Assembly: GCA_038120095.1 (NCBI GenBank)
Contig: JAYOKZ010000008.1
Span: 17,561 to 81,560, forward strand
Direction: 5' to 3'
Origin: UBA2589 sp038120095
GTDB taxonomy: Bacteria; Gemmatimonadota; Gemmatimonadetes; Longimicrobiales; Gaopeijiaceae
Length of the DNA stretch: 64,000 nt
Shown here: piece after piece, positions 8,776-16,917 of the stretch
How positions within the stretch are numbered: the stretch's first letter is position 1
Layout: every line of letters starts with the position of its first letter
The notes under the pieces: model-generated
The model's input: the letters and a program-made list of their open reading frames with translations, nothing else
Told to the model about the DNA's origin: nothing
The model's database searches: none
Position numbers and translations under genes: made by a program

Positions 8776-9113
8776 CGGGTACTCCGTACCAGTGTGTTAA
8801 CCGCCATCGAATGACCTCGCAACGGACCCCTGTCAGGTCCTGAGAGCCCCGTGCGGCGACGAGGTGGTGCAGGCGTGGAGGGCGCAGCGACCGACGGGAG
8901 GAAGAAGGTCCGATCACACCGTGATTCAGCACGGTCACCGGGCGCGATAAAGGTTCCGTAAGCGTAAGTCCGACTGACGAATAGGCATATCGGTGATCTG
9001 ACGCTGGCGATCCGGATCTGGGTGGAGAGGTGAGTTGCCGTCGGTGGGGGTGTGGGCGTTCGGTCGCGTTGAATCGCTTGCGATCTCCGCCATCTCCGGC
9101 TGTCCAACTCTGG
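8776..9113. other. Non-coding stretch between divergent genes
   Basis: No convincing gene was found in this stretch between the lipoprotein gene (left-facing) and the suf operon (right-facing). Open frames that cross it run into the suf or lipoprotein genes in the wrong frame and look like nothing known. The leftward promoter of the lipoprotein-protease pair must lie here, but I could not place it. Confidence 0.5.
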
Positions 9114-9140
9114 TTGACCGGCCTGATGGACATGTCTAAT
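9114..9140 (+). promoter_or_regulatory. Candidate sigma70-type promoter of the suf operon
   Basis: TTGACC at 9114-9119 and TCTAAT at 9135-9140 match the -35 and -10 consensus at five of six positions each, with a short 15-base spacer. Transcription would begin near 9147, about 70 bases before sufC and just before the palindrome at 9156. Found by eye only. Confidence 0.4.
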
Positions 9141-9155
9141 TTTTGCTGCTGAAAT

Positions 9156-9168
9156 AAGAATCATTCTT
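9156..9168. promoter_or_regulatory. Fur-like palindromic operator before sufC
   Basis: AAGAATCATTCTT is a perfect 6-1-6 inverted repeat. Extended to 7-1-7 it resembles the core of Fur boxes (TGATAAT-N-ATTATCA) at most positions. It lies just downstream of the candidate promoter, where a bound repressor would block transcription. suf operons are commonly controlled by iron or Fe-S cluster sensors (Fur, IscR, SufR). Which regulator binds cannot be told; no regulator gene is in the operon. Confidence 0.5.
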
Positions 9169-9218
9169 GATAAGCGGCGTCCGAACTCGGGCTCCGCTTC
9201 AATTTTCTGGGGATTTGA

Positions 9219-10001
9219 ATGGCTGACGCACCCCTCCTCGACATTCAGGGTCTGAACGCGAAGGTTGCTGACGAAGACTTGCCGATTCTCAACGGGTTGA
9301 ATCTCAAGATCGGATCGGGCGAGATCCACGCAATCATGGGGCCGAACGGGTCCGGCAAGAGCACCCTCGCCAAGGTGTTGGCCGGTCATCCCGGGTATGA
9401 GGCGACGGGTGGCTCGGTGAGCTTCCGTGGTTCAGACCTGCTGGACCTCGAAGCCGACGAGCGGTCGCAGGCAGGGGTGTTTCTTGCGTTTCAGTATCCG
9501 GTGGAAATCCCCGGGGTCTCGATCGCCAATTTTCTTCGCACGGCCGTCCAGGCCCACATGCCCGACGGCGAGGAGCTCGACATCTTCGACTTCTCCGACG
9601 CGCTGACGGAGCGCATGGAGATGCTGGAGATGGATGTCCAGTTTGCGGAGCGACACGTGAATGATGGGTTCTCGGGTGGTGAGAAGAAGAGGAACGAGAT
9701 CCTGCAGATGGCGATGCTCAAGCCGAAGCTCGCCGTCATGGATGAAACAGACTCGGGGCTCGACATCGACGCTCTGAAAATCGTCGCGAATGGCGTGAAC
9801 ATGCTGGCGAAGGAAGATCCGGACATGTCCGTGCTCCTGATTACGCACTATCAGCGTCTTCTGGACTACATCAAGCCTCACTACGTCCACGTCATGGTGG
9901 ACGGGAAGATCGTGAGGTCCGGTGGCCCGGAGGTTGCCCTCGAGCTCGAGGCAGACGGGTACAGCGAGTATGAGGCGGCCGAGGCGGCCGCCGCGTCCTG
10001 A
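9219..10001 (+). CDS. sufC: SufC, ABC ATPase of Fe-S assembly
   Basis: 260 residues. Walker A GPNGSGKST at about residue 40, the SufC-type signature FSGGEKKRNEI at about 151 and Walker B LAVMDETDSGLD at about 171. ATPase of the SufBC2D scaffold that builds Fe-S clusters in the cytoplasm. It opens a right-facing operon sufC-sufB-sufD-ferredoxin-sufS-sufU. A GGGG-containing ribosome site lies upstream. The C terminus carries a short Ala/Glu extension (EAAEAAAAS). Probably iron or Fe-S regulated through the palindrome at 9156. Confidence 0.97.
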   Translation: MADAPLLDIQGLNAKVADEDLPILNGLNLKIGSGEIHAIMGPNGSGKSTLAKVLAGHPGYEATGGSVSFRGSDLLDLEADERSQAGVFLAFQYPVEIPGVSIANFLRTAVQAHMPDGEELDIFDFSDALTERMEMLEMDVQFAERHVNDGFSGGEKKRNEILQMAMLKPKLAVMDETDSGLDIDALKIVANGVNMLAKEDPDMSVLLITHYQRLLDYIKPHYVHVMVDGKIVRSGGPEVALELEADGYSEYEAAEAAAAS

Positions 10002-10030
10002 TCCCGATTCTCTGACAGGGGAGATCTACC

Positions 10031-11446
10031 ATGCCACAGAACGAGACGATTCAGGACCTCGGACTGGATGAGTACAAGTACGATTTCGTGACGGAGGCCG
10101 AGCCGGTCTACCGGGCCCAGAAGGGCCTTTCGGAAGACGTGGTTCGTCAGATTTCGGCGCACAAGGAGGAACCGGAGTGGATGCTCGACTTCCGGCTGAA
10201 AGCGCTCGACATCTACGAGTCCAAGCCCATGCCGAAGTGGGGTGGAGATCTCGACGGCCTGGAGGAGGTTCTCGATGAAATCTACTTCTACGTGCGCCCG
10301 CAGGATCGGATGCAGCACTCGTGGGACGACGTTCCGGACGAGATCAAGGACACGTTCGAGAAGCTCGGTATTCCCGAAGCTGAGCGTGAAATCCTGGCCG
10401 GCGTAGGAGCCCAGTACGAGTCGGAGATGGTGTACCACTCCCTTCGCGAGGAGTGGGAAAAGCAGGGTGTAATCTTCGATTCCATCGAAGATGGCCTCAA
10501 GAACCATCCCGATCTCTTCCGCGAGCATTTCGGGACGATCATTCCGACGGCGGACAACAAGTTTTCCGCGATGAATTCGGCGGTTTGGTCCGGCGGCTCC
10601 TTTGTGTATATCCCGAAGGGCGTTTCGCTCGATACGCCGTTGCAGGCGTACTTCCGCGTCAATCAGGAGCGTATGGGCCAATTCGAGCGCACGCTCATCA
10701 TCGTGGATGAGGGCGCACAGGCTCACTACATCGAGGGTTGTACCGCTCCGGTCTACTCGACCGAGTCGTTCCACTCCGGCGTCATCGAAATCATCGTCAA
10801 GAAGAACGCCCGGTTCCGGTACACCACGATCCAGAATTGGTCGAACAACATGTATAACCTGGTCACCCAGCGTGCGATCGTCGAAGAGGGCGGTCACATG
10901 GAGTGGCTGGACGGCAATCTCGGCTCGAAGCTGACCATGAAGTACCCGTCGTGCTACCTGATGGGTGAGGGCGCGCACGGTGAGATTCTCTCCATCGCGT
11001 ATTCCGGTGACGGTCAGCATCAGGACACGGGTGGCAAGGTGATCCATGCGGCCCCGCACACGACGTCGTCCATTGTGTCGAAGTCGATTTCGAAGGGGCA
11101 CGGTCGCTCGACGTACCGGGGGTTGCTCAAGGTCTACGAGGGAGCCCATCACGCACGCTCCAACGTCGAGTGTGACGCCTTGCTGATCAACGACACGTCG
11201 CGGACCGACACGTACCCGTACATCGAGATCGAGGAAAACGACGCGAACGTCGGTCACGAGGCCTCCGTCTCGAAGATCGGCGAAGAGCAGCTCTTCTACC
11301 TGACCAGCCGTGGGATTCCCGAGGACGAAGCCATGGCGATGATCGTGCGTGGCTTCATCGAGCCCATCGCCAAGGAGCTTCCCCTCGAGTACGCCGTCGA
11401 GTTGAACCGTCTCATCGAACTCGAGATGGAAGGGTCGGTGGGCTGA
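10031..11446 (+). CDS. sufB: SufB, Fe-S cluster scaffold
   Basis: 471 residues, full length. Contains the conserved core (EMVYHSLREEW, SAVWSGGSFVYIPKG, YIEGCTAPVYS, GHEASVSKIGEEQLFYL) with the Cys of EGCTAP and the C-terminal Glu/His region used for cluster building. Preceded by AGGGGA at a good distance from ATG. Forms the scaffold with SufD and SufC. It ends by overlapping the sufD ATG by one base (TGATG). Confidence 0.98.
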   Translation: MPQNETIQDLGLDEYKYDFVTEAEPVYRAQKGLSEDVVRQISAHKEEPEWMLDFRLKALDIYESKPMPKWGGDLDGLEEVLDEIYFYVRPQDRMQHSWDDVPDEIKDTFEKLGIPEAEREILAGVGAQYESEMVYHSLREEWEKQGVIFDSIEDGLKNHPDLFREHFGTIIPTADNKFSAMNSAVWSGGSFVYIPKGVSLDTPLQAYFRVNQERMGQFERTLIIVDEGAQAHYIEGCTAPVYSTESFHSGVIEIIVKKNARFRYTTIQNWSNNMYNLVTQRAIVEEGGHMEWLDGNLGSKLTMKYPSCYLMGEGAHGEILSIAYSGDGQHQDTGGKVIHAAPHTTSSIVSKSISKGHGRSTYRGLLKVYEGAHHARSNVECDALLINDTSRTDTYPYIEIEENDANVGHEASVSKIGEEQLFYLTSRGIPEDEAMAMIVRGFIEPIAKELPLEYAVELNRLIELEMEGSVG

Positions 11447-12801
11447 TGAGCGAGACTGCCTTGAACGAGACGGAAGCGATGGACGGGGTCACCGACGCGC
11501 TCAACGCAGCAGCGGTGGAGCGGCTCGCGATCGGGGAGCCCGAGTGGCTGCGGGAGCGGCGTGAACTCGCGTGGTCGGTCTACCAGTCCACCCCGATGCC
11601 GACGACGCGGCTCGAGGAGTGGCGGTACACGGATCTGCGGAAGGTTCTCGACCTCGGCGAGCTTCAACTGTCGGACGCGAAGACGGTTCCGGACGATCCA
11701 TCCGTTTGGCCGGCCCGACTTCGCGAGACGATGGAGCAGGATCGGGAAGCCGCGGGGCACATCGTGCTGATCGACGGTCATGTCGTTCATACGGACATCG
11801 ACCCGGACCTTGCCGAGCGCGGGGTCATGCTGGGTTCGCTGCACGATGCGCTGCAGAGTCATCCGGCGGTCGTTGAGCAGTACCTCGGTCGGGTCGTCCC
11901 CGCCGAAGACGGCAAGCTCGAGGCGCTCAACATGGCGCTGTGGGCGGACGGCATCTTCGTGCACGTGCCCTCGAACGTCCGGCTCGAGACCCCGATCCGG
12001 GTCACGCGCTGGGTCAGCGAGCCTGGCACCGCGTATTTCAGTCGTGTGCTGATCGTAGCCGACGCACACAGTCAGGTGTCCTACGTCGATGAGATCGTCT
12101 CCGACGATGTGCACGCTCAGACATTCGTGTCATCGGCTGTGGAGTTGATCGCAGGTGATGGTGCGGTGGTGCAGTATCTCAACGTGCAGCGGGCTGGTCG
12201 GGGTACGTTCTTCCATTCTGCTCAGCGCACGCACGCTCAGCGTGACGCCCGCATCGACACCCTCAATGTCGGGCTCGGAGCATCGGTCCACCGCGTCGAT
12301 CTGAACGCGAAGCTGCTCGGACCGGGCGCCAATTCGGAAATGCTCGGTCTGTACTTCGGGGATGGTGATCAGCACTTCGACTTCAACACAAGTCAGGATC
12401 ATACCGAGCCGAACACGGGGAGTGATCTGCTCTACAAGGGTGCGCTCGACGGCGACAGCCGCGCGGTGTTCCGCGGCATCATCCGGGTCTTCCCCGGCGC
12501 CCAGCGGACCGATGCGTACCAGACGAATCGGAATCTCCTCCTCTCGCCCGGCGCTCGCGCCGACTCGCTGCCCAACCTCGAGATCGAGGCGGACGACGTG
12601 AAGTGTTCGCACGGCGCGACCATCGGCGAGCTCGATGCCGAAGCCAAGTTCTACCTGATGAGTCGCGGCCTGGATCGGGTGCAGGCCGAGCGTCTGGTCG
12701 TTCTCGGTTTTCTCGGGGAGGTGCTCTCGAGGTTGCCACTGGGTGGTGTGGTCGAGAAGGTGACGGGGGCAATCGTGGAAAAACTCGCCCAGCACGGGTG
12801 A
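11446..12801 (+). CDS. sufD: SufD, Fe-S cluster scaffold partner
   Basis: 451 residues of the SufB/SufD family with the C-terminal core CSHGATIGELDAEAKFYLMSRGL typical of SufD (conserved Cys-Ser-His-Gly). The N-terminal part (LAWSVYQSTPMPTTRLEEWRYTDL) is the SufD hallmark WRYT/EEWRYTD. It dimerises with SufB. One-base overlap with sufB; ten bases to the ferredoxin gene. Confidence 0.97.
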   Translation: MSETALNETEAMDGVTDALNAAAVERLAIGEPEWLRERRELAWSVYQSTPMPTTRLEEWRYTDLRKVLDLGELQLSDAKTVPDDPSVWPARLRETMEQDREAAGHIVLIDGHVVHTDIDPDLAERGVMLGSLHDALQSHPAVVEQYLGRVVPAEDGKLEALNMALWADGIFVHVPSNVRLETPIRVTRWVSEPGTAYFSRVLIVADAHSQVSYVDEIVSDDVHAQTFVSSAVELIAGDGAVVQYLNVQRAGRGTFFHSAQRTHAQRDARIDTLNVGLGASVHRVDLNAKLLGPGANSEMLGLYFGDGDQHFDFNTSQDHTEPNTGSDLLYKGALDGDSRAVFRGIIRVFPGAQRTDAYQTNRNLLLSPGARADSLPNLEIEADDVKCSHGATIGELDAEAKFYLMSRGLDRVQAERLVVLGFLGEVLSRLPLGGVVEKVTGAIVEKLAQHG

Positions 12802-12811
12802 AGGGCAGGCA

Positions 12812-13123
12812 ATGTCCGAGTGGGTCAAAGTCGCGGTTGAGGGAGAATGCCCGGTCGGGATGCTCAAGGGGGTCATGGCCGGCAGTGTCCCCGTGGTGCT
12901 CGCGAACGTCGAAGGTTCGATTTGCGCACTGAGGGATCAGTGCTCCCACGAGGATTACCCGCTGTCCGACGGAGAACTCGAAGGGAGCGAGATCGTGTGC
13001 CTCTACCACGGCGCCCGTTTTGATGCGTGTTCGGGTGCCCGGAAGACCCTCCCTGCGATTCGCCCCGTCCAATCGTACCCGGTGGAGATCCGGGACGGAG
13101 AAATCTACGTCGACGTAGGGTAG
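12812..13123 (+). CDS. Rieske-type [2Fe-2S] ferredoxin inside the suf operon
   Basis: 103 residues, one Rieske domain. CSHEDYPLSDGELEGSEIVCLYHGARFD supplies the Cys-x-His and Cys-x2-His ligand pairs of a soluble NirD/dioxygenase-ferredoxin type protein (about residues 44-67). No signal or membrane segment: cytoplasmic electron carrier. It sits ten bases after sufD and 46 before sufS. Rieske ferredoxin genes occur in suf operons of several phyla, where a role as electron donor is suspected but not settled. Confidence 0.93.
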   Translation: MSEWVKVAVEGECPVGMLKGVMAGSVPVVLANVEGSICALRDQCSHEDYPLSDGELEGSEIVCLYHGARFDACSGARKTLPAIRPVQSYPVEIRDGEIYVDVG

Positions 13124-13169
13124 ACTCGGCGGACCCCTCCTACACCGACCTGATGATCGAGGTCTCCCG

Positions 13170-14405
13170 ATGAGTTCCGTACCCTTTGAGCCCTCCCGGA
13201 TCCGGAAGGAGTTCCCTGCCCTCGATCAGGTGGTGAACGGCAAGCCCCTCGTCTACCTCGACAACGCGGCGACCTCCCAGAAGCCGCAGTTCGTTCTCGA
13301 CGTGATTGCCGATTACTACCGGAACGACAATGCGAACGTCCACAGAGGGATCCACGAACTCTCGCATCGCGCGACCGTCGCGTACGAGGGGGCGAGAGAG
13401 AAAGTAGCCCGCTGGATCAACGCACCGGATTCCTCGGAGTGTATCTGGACCCGTGGCACGACGGAGGCGATCAACCTCGTTTCCATTGCCTGGGGGCTCG
13501 ACAACCTCCGTTCGGGTGATGAGATCCTGATCTCGGTGATGGAGCATCACTCCAACATCGTCCCGTGGCAGATTCTTGCATCGCGGACTGGCGCGACCCT
13601 CCGGTACATCGAGATCGATGACGAAGGATGTCTCGTTCTGGATGACCTCGAGAGCGTTCTGACGGAGCGCACGAAGGTCGTTGCGATCTCGCATGTCTCG
13701 AACAGTCTCGGCACGATCAATCCCGTAAAGCGGATTACGCAGGCCGCGCGAGCCGTCGGCGCCATCACGGTCGTGGATGGAGCTCAAGGTGCGGTGCACA
13801 CCAAAGTGGATGTCCAGGACCTGGGCTGTGACTTCTACGCTTTCGGTGGCCACAAGATGTGTGGCCCGACAGGGATCGGTGTCCTCTGGGGCCGACGCGA
13901 GCTTCTGGAGGGGATGTCCCCGTTCCATGGTGGCGGTGAAATGATCCACATCGTGGAACGTGACGCGAGTAGTTGGGCTGCCGTGCCCCACAAGTTCGAG
14001 GCAGGCACGCCGAACATCGCCGGTGCGATCGGCTTCGGTGCCGCGATCGACTACCTCTCTGGGATCGGCATCGAAACGATCGAGGCCCATGAACGCGAGA
14101 TCACGGCCTACGCCCTCGACAAGCTCGGTTCGCTGCCCCAGATGAGGATCTTTGGCCCGAGCGATCTCGCTCAGCGCTCGGCGGTGATCTCGTTCACCAT
14201 GGGCGACGCGCACCCGCACGATATTTCGACCATCCTCGATTCCAACGGGATCGCCGTTCGTGCCGGGCACCACTGCGCCCAGCTCGTGATGAAACACTAC
14301 GGTGTGTCGGCTACGGCGCGTGCCTCCTTCTATCTGTACAGCACGACTGAGGATGTGGACCGGTTGGTGGATGGGTTGGTCCAGGTCGCCACCATTTTCG
14401 GCTGA
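13170..14405 (+). CDS. sufS: SufS, cysteine desulfurase
   Basis: 411 residues, class V aminotransferase fold. PLP lysine in FGGHKMCGPTGIG at about residue 229; catalytic cysteine in RAGHHCAQ at about residue 369, the short-loop class II (SufS) form. Frees sulfur from L-cysteine as a persulfide for SufU and SufB. The weak ribosome site (GAGG) fits coupling to the upstream operon. With SufU next door and no SufE, sulfur transfer should follow the SufS-SufU route. Confidence 0.97.
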   Translation: MSSVPFEPSRIRKEFPALDQVVNGKPLVYLDNAATSQKPQFVLDVIADYYRNDNANVHRGIHELSHRATVAYEGAREKVARWINAPDSSECIWTRGTTEAINLVSIAWGLDNLRSGDEILISVMEHHSNIVPWQILASRTGATLRYIEIDDEGCLVLDDLESVLTERTKVVAISHVSNSLGTINPVKRITQAARAVGAITVVDGAQGAVHTKVDVQDLGCDFYAFGGHKMCGPTGIGVLWGRRELLEGMSPFHGGGEMIHIVERDASSWAAVPHKFEAGTPNIAGAIGFGAAIDYLSGIGIETIEAHEREITAYALDKLGSLPQMRIFGPSDLAQRSAVISFTMGDAHPHDISTILDSNGIAVRAGHHCAQLVMKHYGVSATARASFYLYSTTEDVDRLVDGLVQVATIFG

Positions 14406-14510
14406 GTACGCTCAGCAGCCAGGGGTCTTCGGACCCGCTCCGCGCTCCTCGACGTGCCGCCGAGCGAATCTCGACGTATGTTGCCTCCCCGAAAACCTGC
14501 GCAGGTCACG

Positions 14511-14972
14511 ATGGAAAGCCCTCAGCTCAGCTCGCTCTACCAGCAGCTCATTCTTGAGCACTATCGAAATCCGCGGAATAAGGCGGAACTCGATGAGAAG
14601 ACGGTGGAGGTCCACATGGCGAATCCGGTCTGTGGTGACGAGATCCGCCTCCAGCTGCGGATCGAGGGAGATCGCATTGCCGAGGCGAAGTTCGTCGGTA
14701 CCGGGTGCTCCATCTCTCAGGCCGCTGTCAGCATGATGACGACGCGGCTGCAGGGCGCGAACGTCCTTGAAGCGGATGCTCTTGCGAAGCGCTTCACCGA
14801 GATGATGCATGGTGATGAGGCGGCAGCGCGGGACAAGGAGCTTGGCGACCTTCGTGCACTTCAGGGGGTTTCCAAGTTCCCGGTGCGCATCAAGTGCGCG
14901 CTTCTCGGTTTCGATGCGCTGCAGGAAGCCCTCAAGAAGGAAGACGGCGACTCCGGCGGAGAGCTGAACTGA
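14511..14972 (+). CDS. sufU: SufU, zinc-dependent sulfurtransferase
   Basis: 154 residues from ATG 14511; ATG 14478 would add eleven residues with no family match. Zinc ligands are visible: NPVCGDE (Cys and Asp), GTGCSISQA (Cys) and RIKCALLGFDAL (Cys), as is the SufU insertion before the last Cys. Takes persulfide sulfur from SufS. Starts 105 bases after sufS. The last 79 bases may be shared with the next gene if that uses its GTG start. Confidence 0.93.
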   Translation: MESPQLSSLYQQLILEHYRNPRNKAELDEKTVEVHMANPVCGDEIRLQLRIEGDRIAEAKFVGTGCSISQAAVSMMTTRLQGANVLEADALAKRFTEMMHGDEAAARDKELGDLRALQGVSKFPVRIKCALLGFDALQEALKKEDGDSGGELN

Positions 14973-15520
14973 CCTCTCCGGTCGAAATCCACTCCGCGCA
15001 CCTGTCGAGGACCAGGGTCGGCGCCCTCACTGTCTGGACGTCCCGGCTTGGAGTTCGCCGGATCGAATTCGGTCCTCTGCCCAGAGATCGCCATACGGAC
15101 CCCGAGGAGGAGTGGCCGCAGGAGCTGCGACATGCTGTCCAGCAGCTGAAGGAGTACTTCGCCAAAGACCGGACCTCCTTCGACGTGCGCCTGGATTTCT
15201 CCGGCGTGACCTCGGAGTTCCAGCGCGTGGTGTATGATAGACTTATCAGAGTGCCGCACGGGCATGTGACATCGTACGGTCAGATCGCCCGGGAGATGGG
15301 CAAGCCCGATCAAGCTCGGGCGGTGGGGCAGGCCGTCGGTGCGAATCCGATTCCGATCATGATCCCGTGCCACAGGGTCGTCTCCTCGGATGGACGACTT
15401 ACGGGCTTTTCCGGCGGGCTGAAACGCAAAGTCGAGCTTCTGAAGCTCGAGGGAGTCGGTGTCGACGGGTCATCCGCGAAAAGCAGAGTTCACCCGGAGG
15501 TGATTCCTCTGGATCTGTAG
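14894..15520 (+). CDS. ogt: Methylated-DNA--protein-cysteine methyltransferase
   Basis: Suicide repair of O6-alkylguanine in DNA. The acceptor motif IMIPCHRVV is intact (Cys at about residue 158 from the GTG), preceded by the DNA-binding helix region VPHGHVTSYGQIAREMG and followed by LTGFSGGLKRKVELL. The only standard start is GTG 14894, inside sufU, giving 25 extra residues without family likeness. A CTG at 14969 overlaps the sufU stop by four bases (CTGA), just as its neighbours overlap, and has GGAG upstream; it would give 183 residues. The 20 or so residues after HRVV domain are a non-conserved tail. Confidence 0.92.
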   Translation: MRASRFRCAAGSPQEGRRRLRRRAELTSPVEIHSAHLSRTRVGALTVWTSRLGVRRIEFGPLPRDRHTDPEEEWPQELRHAVQQLKEYFAKDRTSFDVRLDFSGVTSEFQRVVYDRLIRVPHGHVTSYGQIAREMGKPDQARAVGQAVGANPIPIMIPCHRVVSSDGRLTGFSGGLKRKVELLKLEGVGVDGSSAKSRVHPEVIPLDL

Positions 15521-15581
15521 CGGGGCTGCGTCGCATCAGCGAAGGAACAGATGTCCTGGCCCATGTGCGGACGTGGAGGTT

Positions 15582-16901
15582 CTATGCGGTATGCGGAGCC
15601 GACGACACGAATCGCTCCGGCAACAGGTGTCGTGCCCTGGGATCGGACCCAGTCAGCACCTGACGGGCGGCGATCTCTCCGGTGATGGGTCCCAGCGTGA
15701 GGCCCAGCATGCCGTGACCGGTGGCGATGGTGAGCCCGGTCACACCGGGCACGGGACCGATGATGGGGAGTCCGTCGACGGACATCGGCCGCAGACCACA
15801 CCATTCGGAACGTGGACGCGCCGTTCCCATACCGGGAAACGCGGCCTGTGCCGCCCGAGTGAGCTGTGCCAGACGCTCCGGTCGCATCAGGTGGTTCTGC
15901 CCCGAGAATTCCATCGTGCCGGCGAAGCGGATCGCCGTGTCCATAGGCGTACAGAACACGGAATGTTCTGCCAGCACGCAGGCGATCCGTAGCGGGGGCG
16001 CACCGTTCGGCCCGATGTCGACGTCGCGGTGATAGCCTTTGCCCGGCTGAACGGGGACTCGAAGCCCGAACGGGCGCACGAGCTTCTGGTCGTAAGGTCC
16101 TGTCGCAAGAATGACGGCGTCACCTTCAACGGTTTCTCCAGAGCTCAGCTCTACACCCGTGACTCGTCCGGCCGTCTCGGTCACGGCCGTGACGACCGAG
16201 CCGGACCGGATCACGACACCGCGCTTCTGGGCTGCCGCCGCGAGGCGCGCGAGAAAAAGTGCTGGATTGAGTGTGGCCGACTCGGGGTAGTGAACCGCTC
16301 CGATGTGATCGGGGCCCAGCGCCGGCTCCCTCCTGCGTACTTCGTCCCCGTCGATGACCTCGGGGTCGTAGCCGTGCGCCTCGATGATGCCGGCTTCATG
16401 TTGGACCGCCTTCATGCCGGCTTCGGTGGAGCACACTTCGAGGTACCCCCCGGGAGTGTAGTCGCATTCGATGCGCTCGTCGTTCAGCAGGCGGTCGAAT
16501 GCCGAAAGAGCGTGTCGCCCCAGGGGTGCCATGACGTCCATGCAGTGCTGGACGTGCGCGTCGGTGCAGTATCGGGCGAAGCCGATCAGCCACCGCCACA
16601 GCCCGGGGTCCATGCGCGGCTTCACGTACAACGGGCTCGACGGATCGGTCATCTGTCGGATCGCCTGACCGATGCGCCCCGGTCGGTTGAGAGGCGGGTG
16701 TCCGACGGCGATGGTGCCGGCGTTCCCGCTGGAGGCTCCCGCGCCAATCCGATCCCGCTCCAGCAGCGTGACGTCGGCATCTGCGCGGGACAATTCGTAG
16801 GCGACGCTGGTCCCGATCACGCCGCCACCGACCACGATGACGCGGGGTCCGGTGGTGGGAGCCCGCGTCGGGCCCTGACCACCGTCGTAGCGTCCGCTCA
16901 T
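15582..16901 (-). CDS. FAD-dependent D-amino acid dehydrogenase-like oxidoreductase
   Basis: 439 residues, DAO/DadA fold. FAD-binding VIVVGGGVIGTSVAYEL near residue 20, and at the C terminus the GLRPMSVDGLPIIGP and GHGMLGLTLGP motifs of DadA. Oxidative deamination of a D-amino acid (or related amine such as glycine or hydroxyproline) passing electrons to quinone or another acceptor. ATG 16901 is chosen because upstream in-frame codons fall inside the next gene. It follows a zinc dehydrogenase gene by 16 bases, so probably one transcript. Substrate not assigned. Confidence 0.87.
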   Translation of the reverse strand: MSGRYDGGQGPTRAPTTGPRVIVVGGGVIGTSVAYELSRADADVTLLERDRIGAGASSGNAGTIAVGHPPLNRPGRIGQAIRQMTDPSSPLYVKPRMDPGLWRWLIGFARYCTDAHVQHCMDVMAPLGRHALSAFDRLLNDERIECDYTPGGYLEVCSTEAGMKAVQHEAGIIEAHGYDPEVIDGDEVRRREPALGPDHIGAVHYPESATLNPALFLARLAAAAQKRGVVIRSGSVVTAVTETAGRVTGVELSSGETVEGDAVILATGPYDQKLVRPFGLRVPVQPGKGYHRDVDIGPNGAPPLRIACVLAEHSVFCTPMDTAIRFAGTMEFSGQNHLMRPERLAQLTRAAQAAFPGMGTARPRSEWCGLRPMSVDGLPIIGPVPGVTGLTIATGHGMLGLTLGPITGEIAARQVLTGSDPRARHLLPERFVSSAPHTA

Positions 16902-16917
16902 GTCGACCTTCGAGCGC

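Noticed and set aside
8630..9133. Minus-strand open frame across the gap before the suf operon
   Set aside because: It overlaps the lipoprotein gene in another frame and its translation is low in hydrophobic residues and without motif.
9881..11257. Long minus-strand open frame opposite sufB
   Set aside because: sufB on the plus strand is unmistakable; the antisense frame has no domain and is a by-product of its codon use.
13140..14297. Minus-strand open frame opposite sufS
   Set aside because: Lies fully within the well-supported sufS gene and has no recognisable motif.
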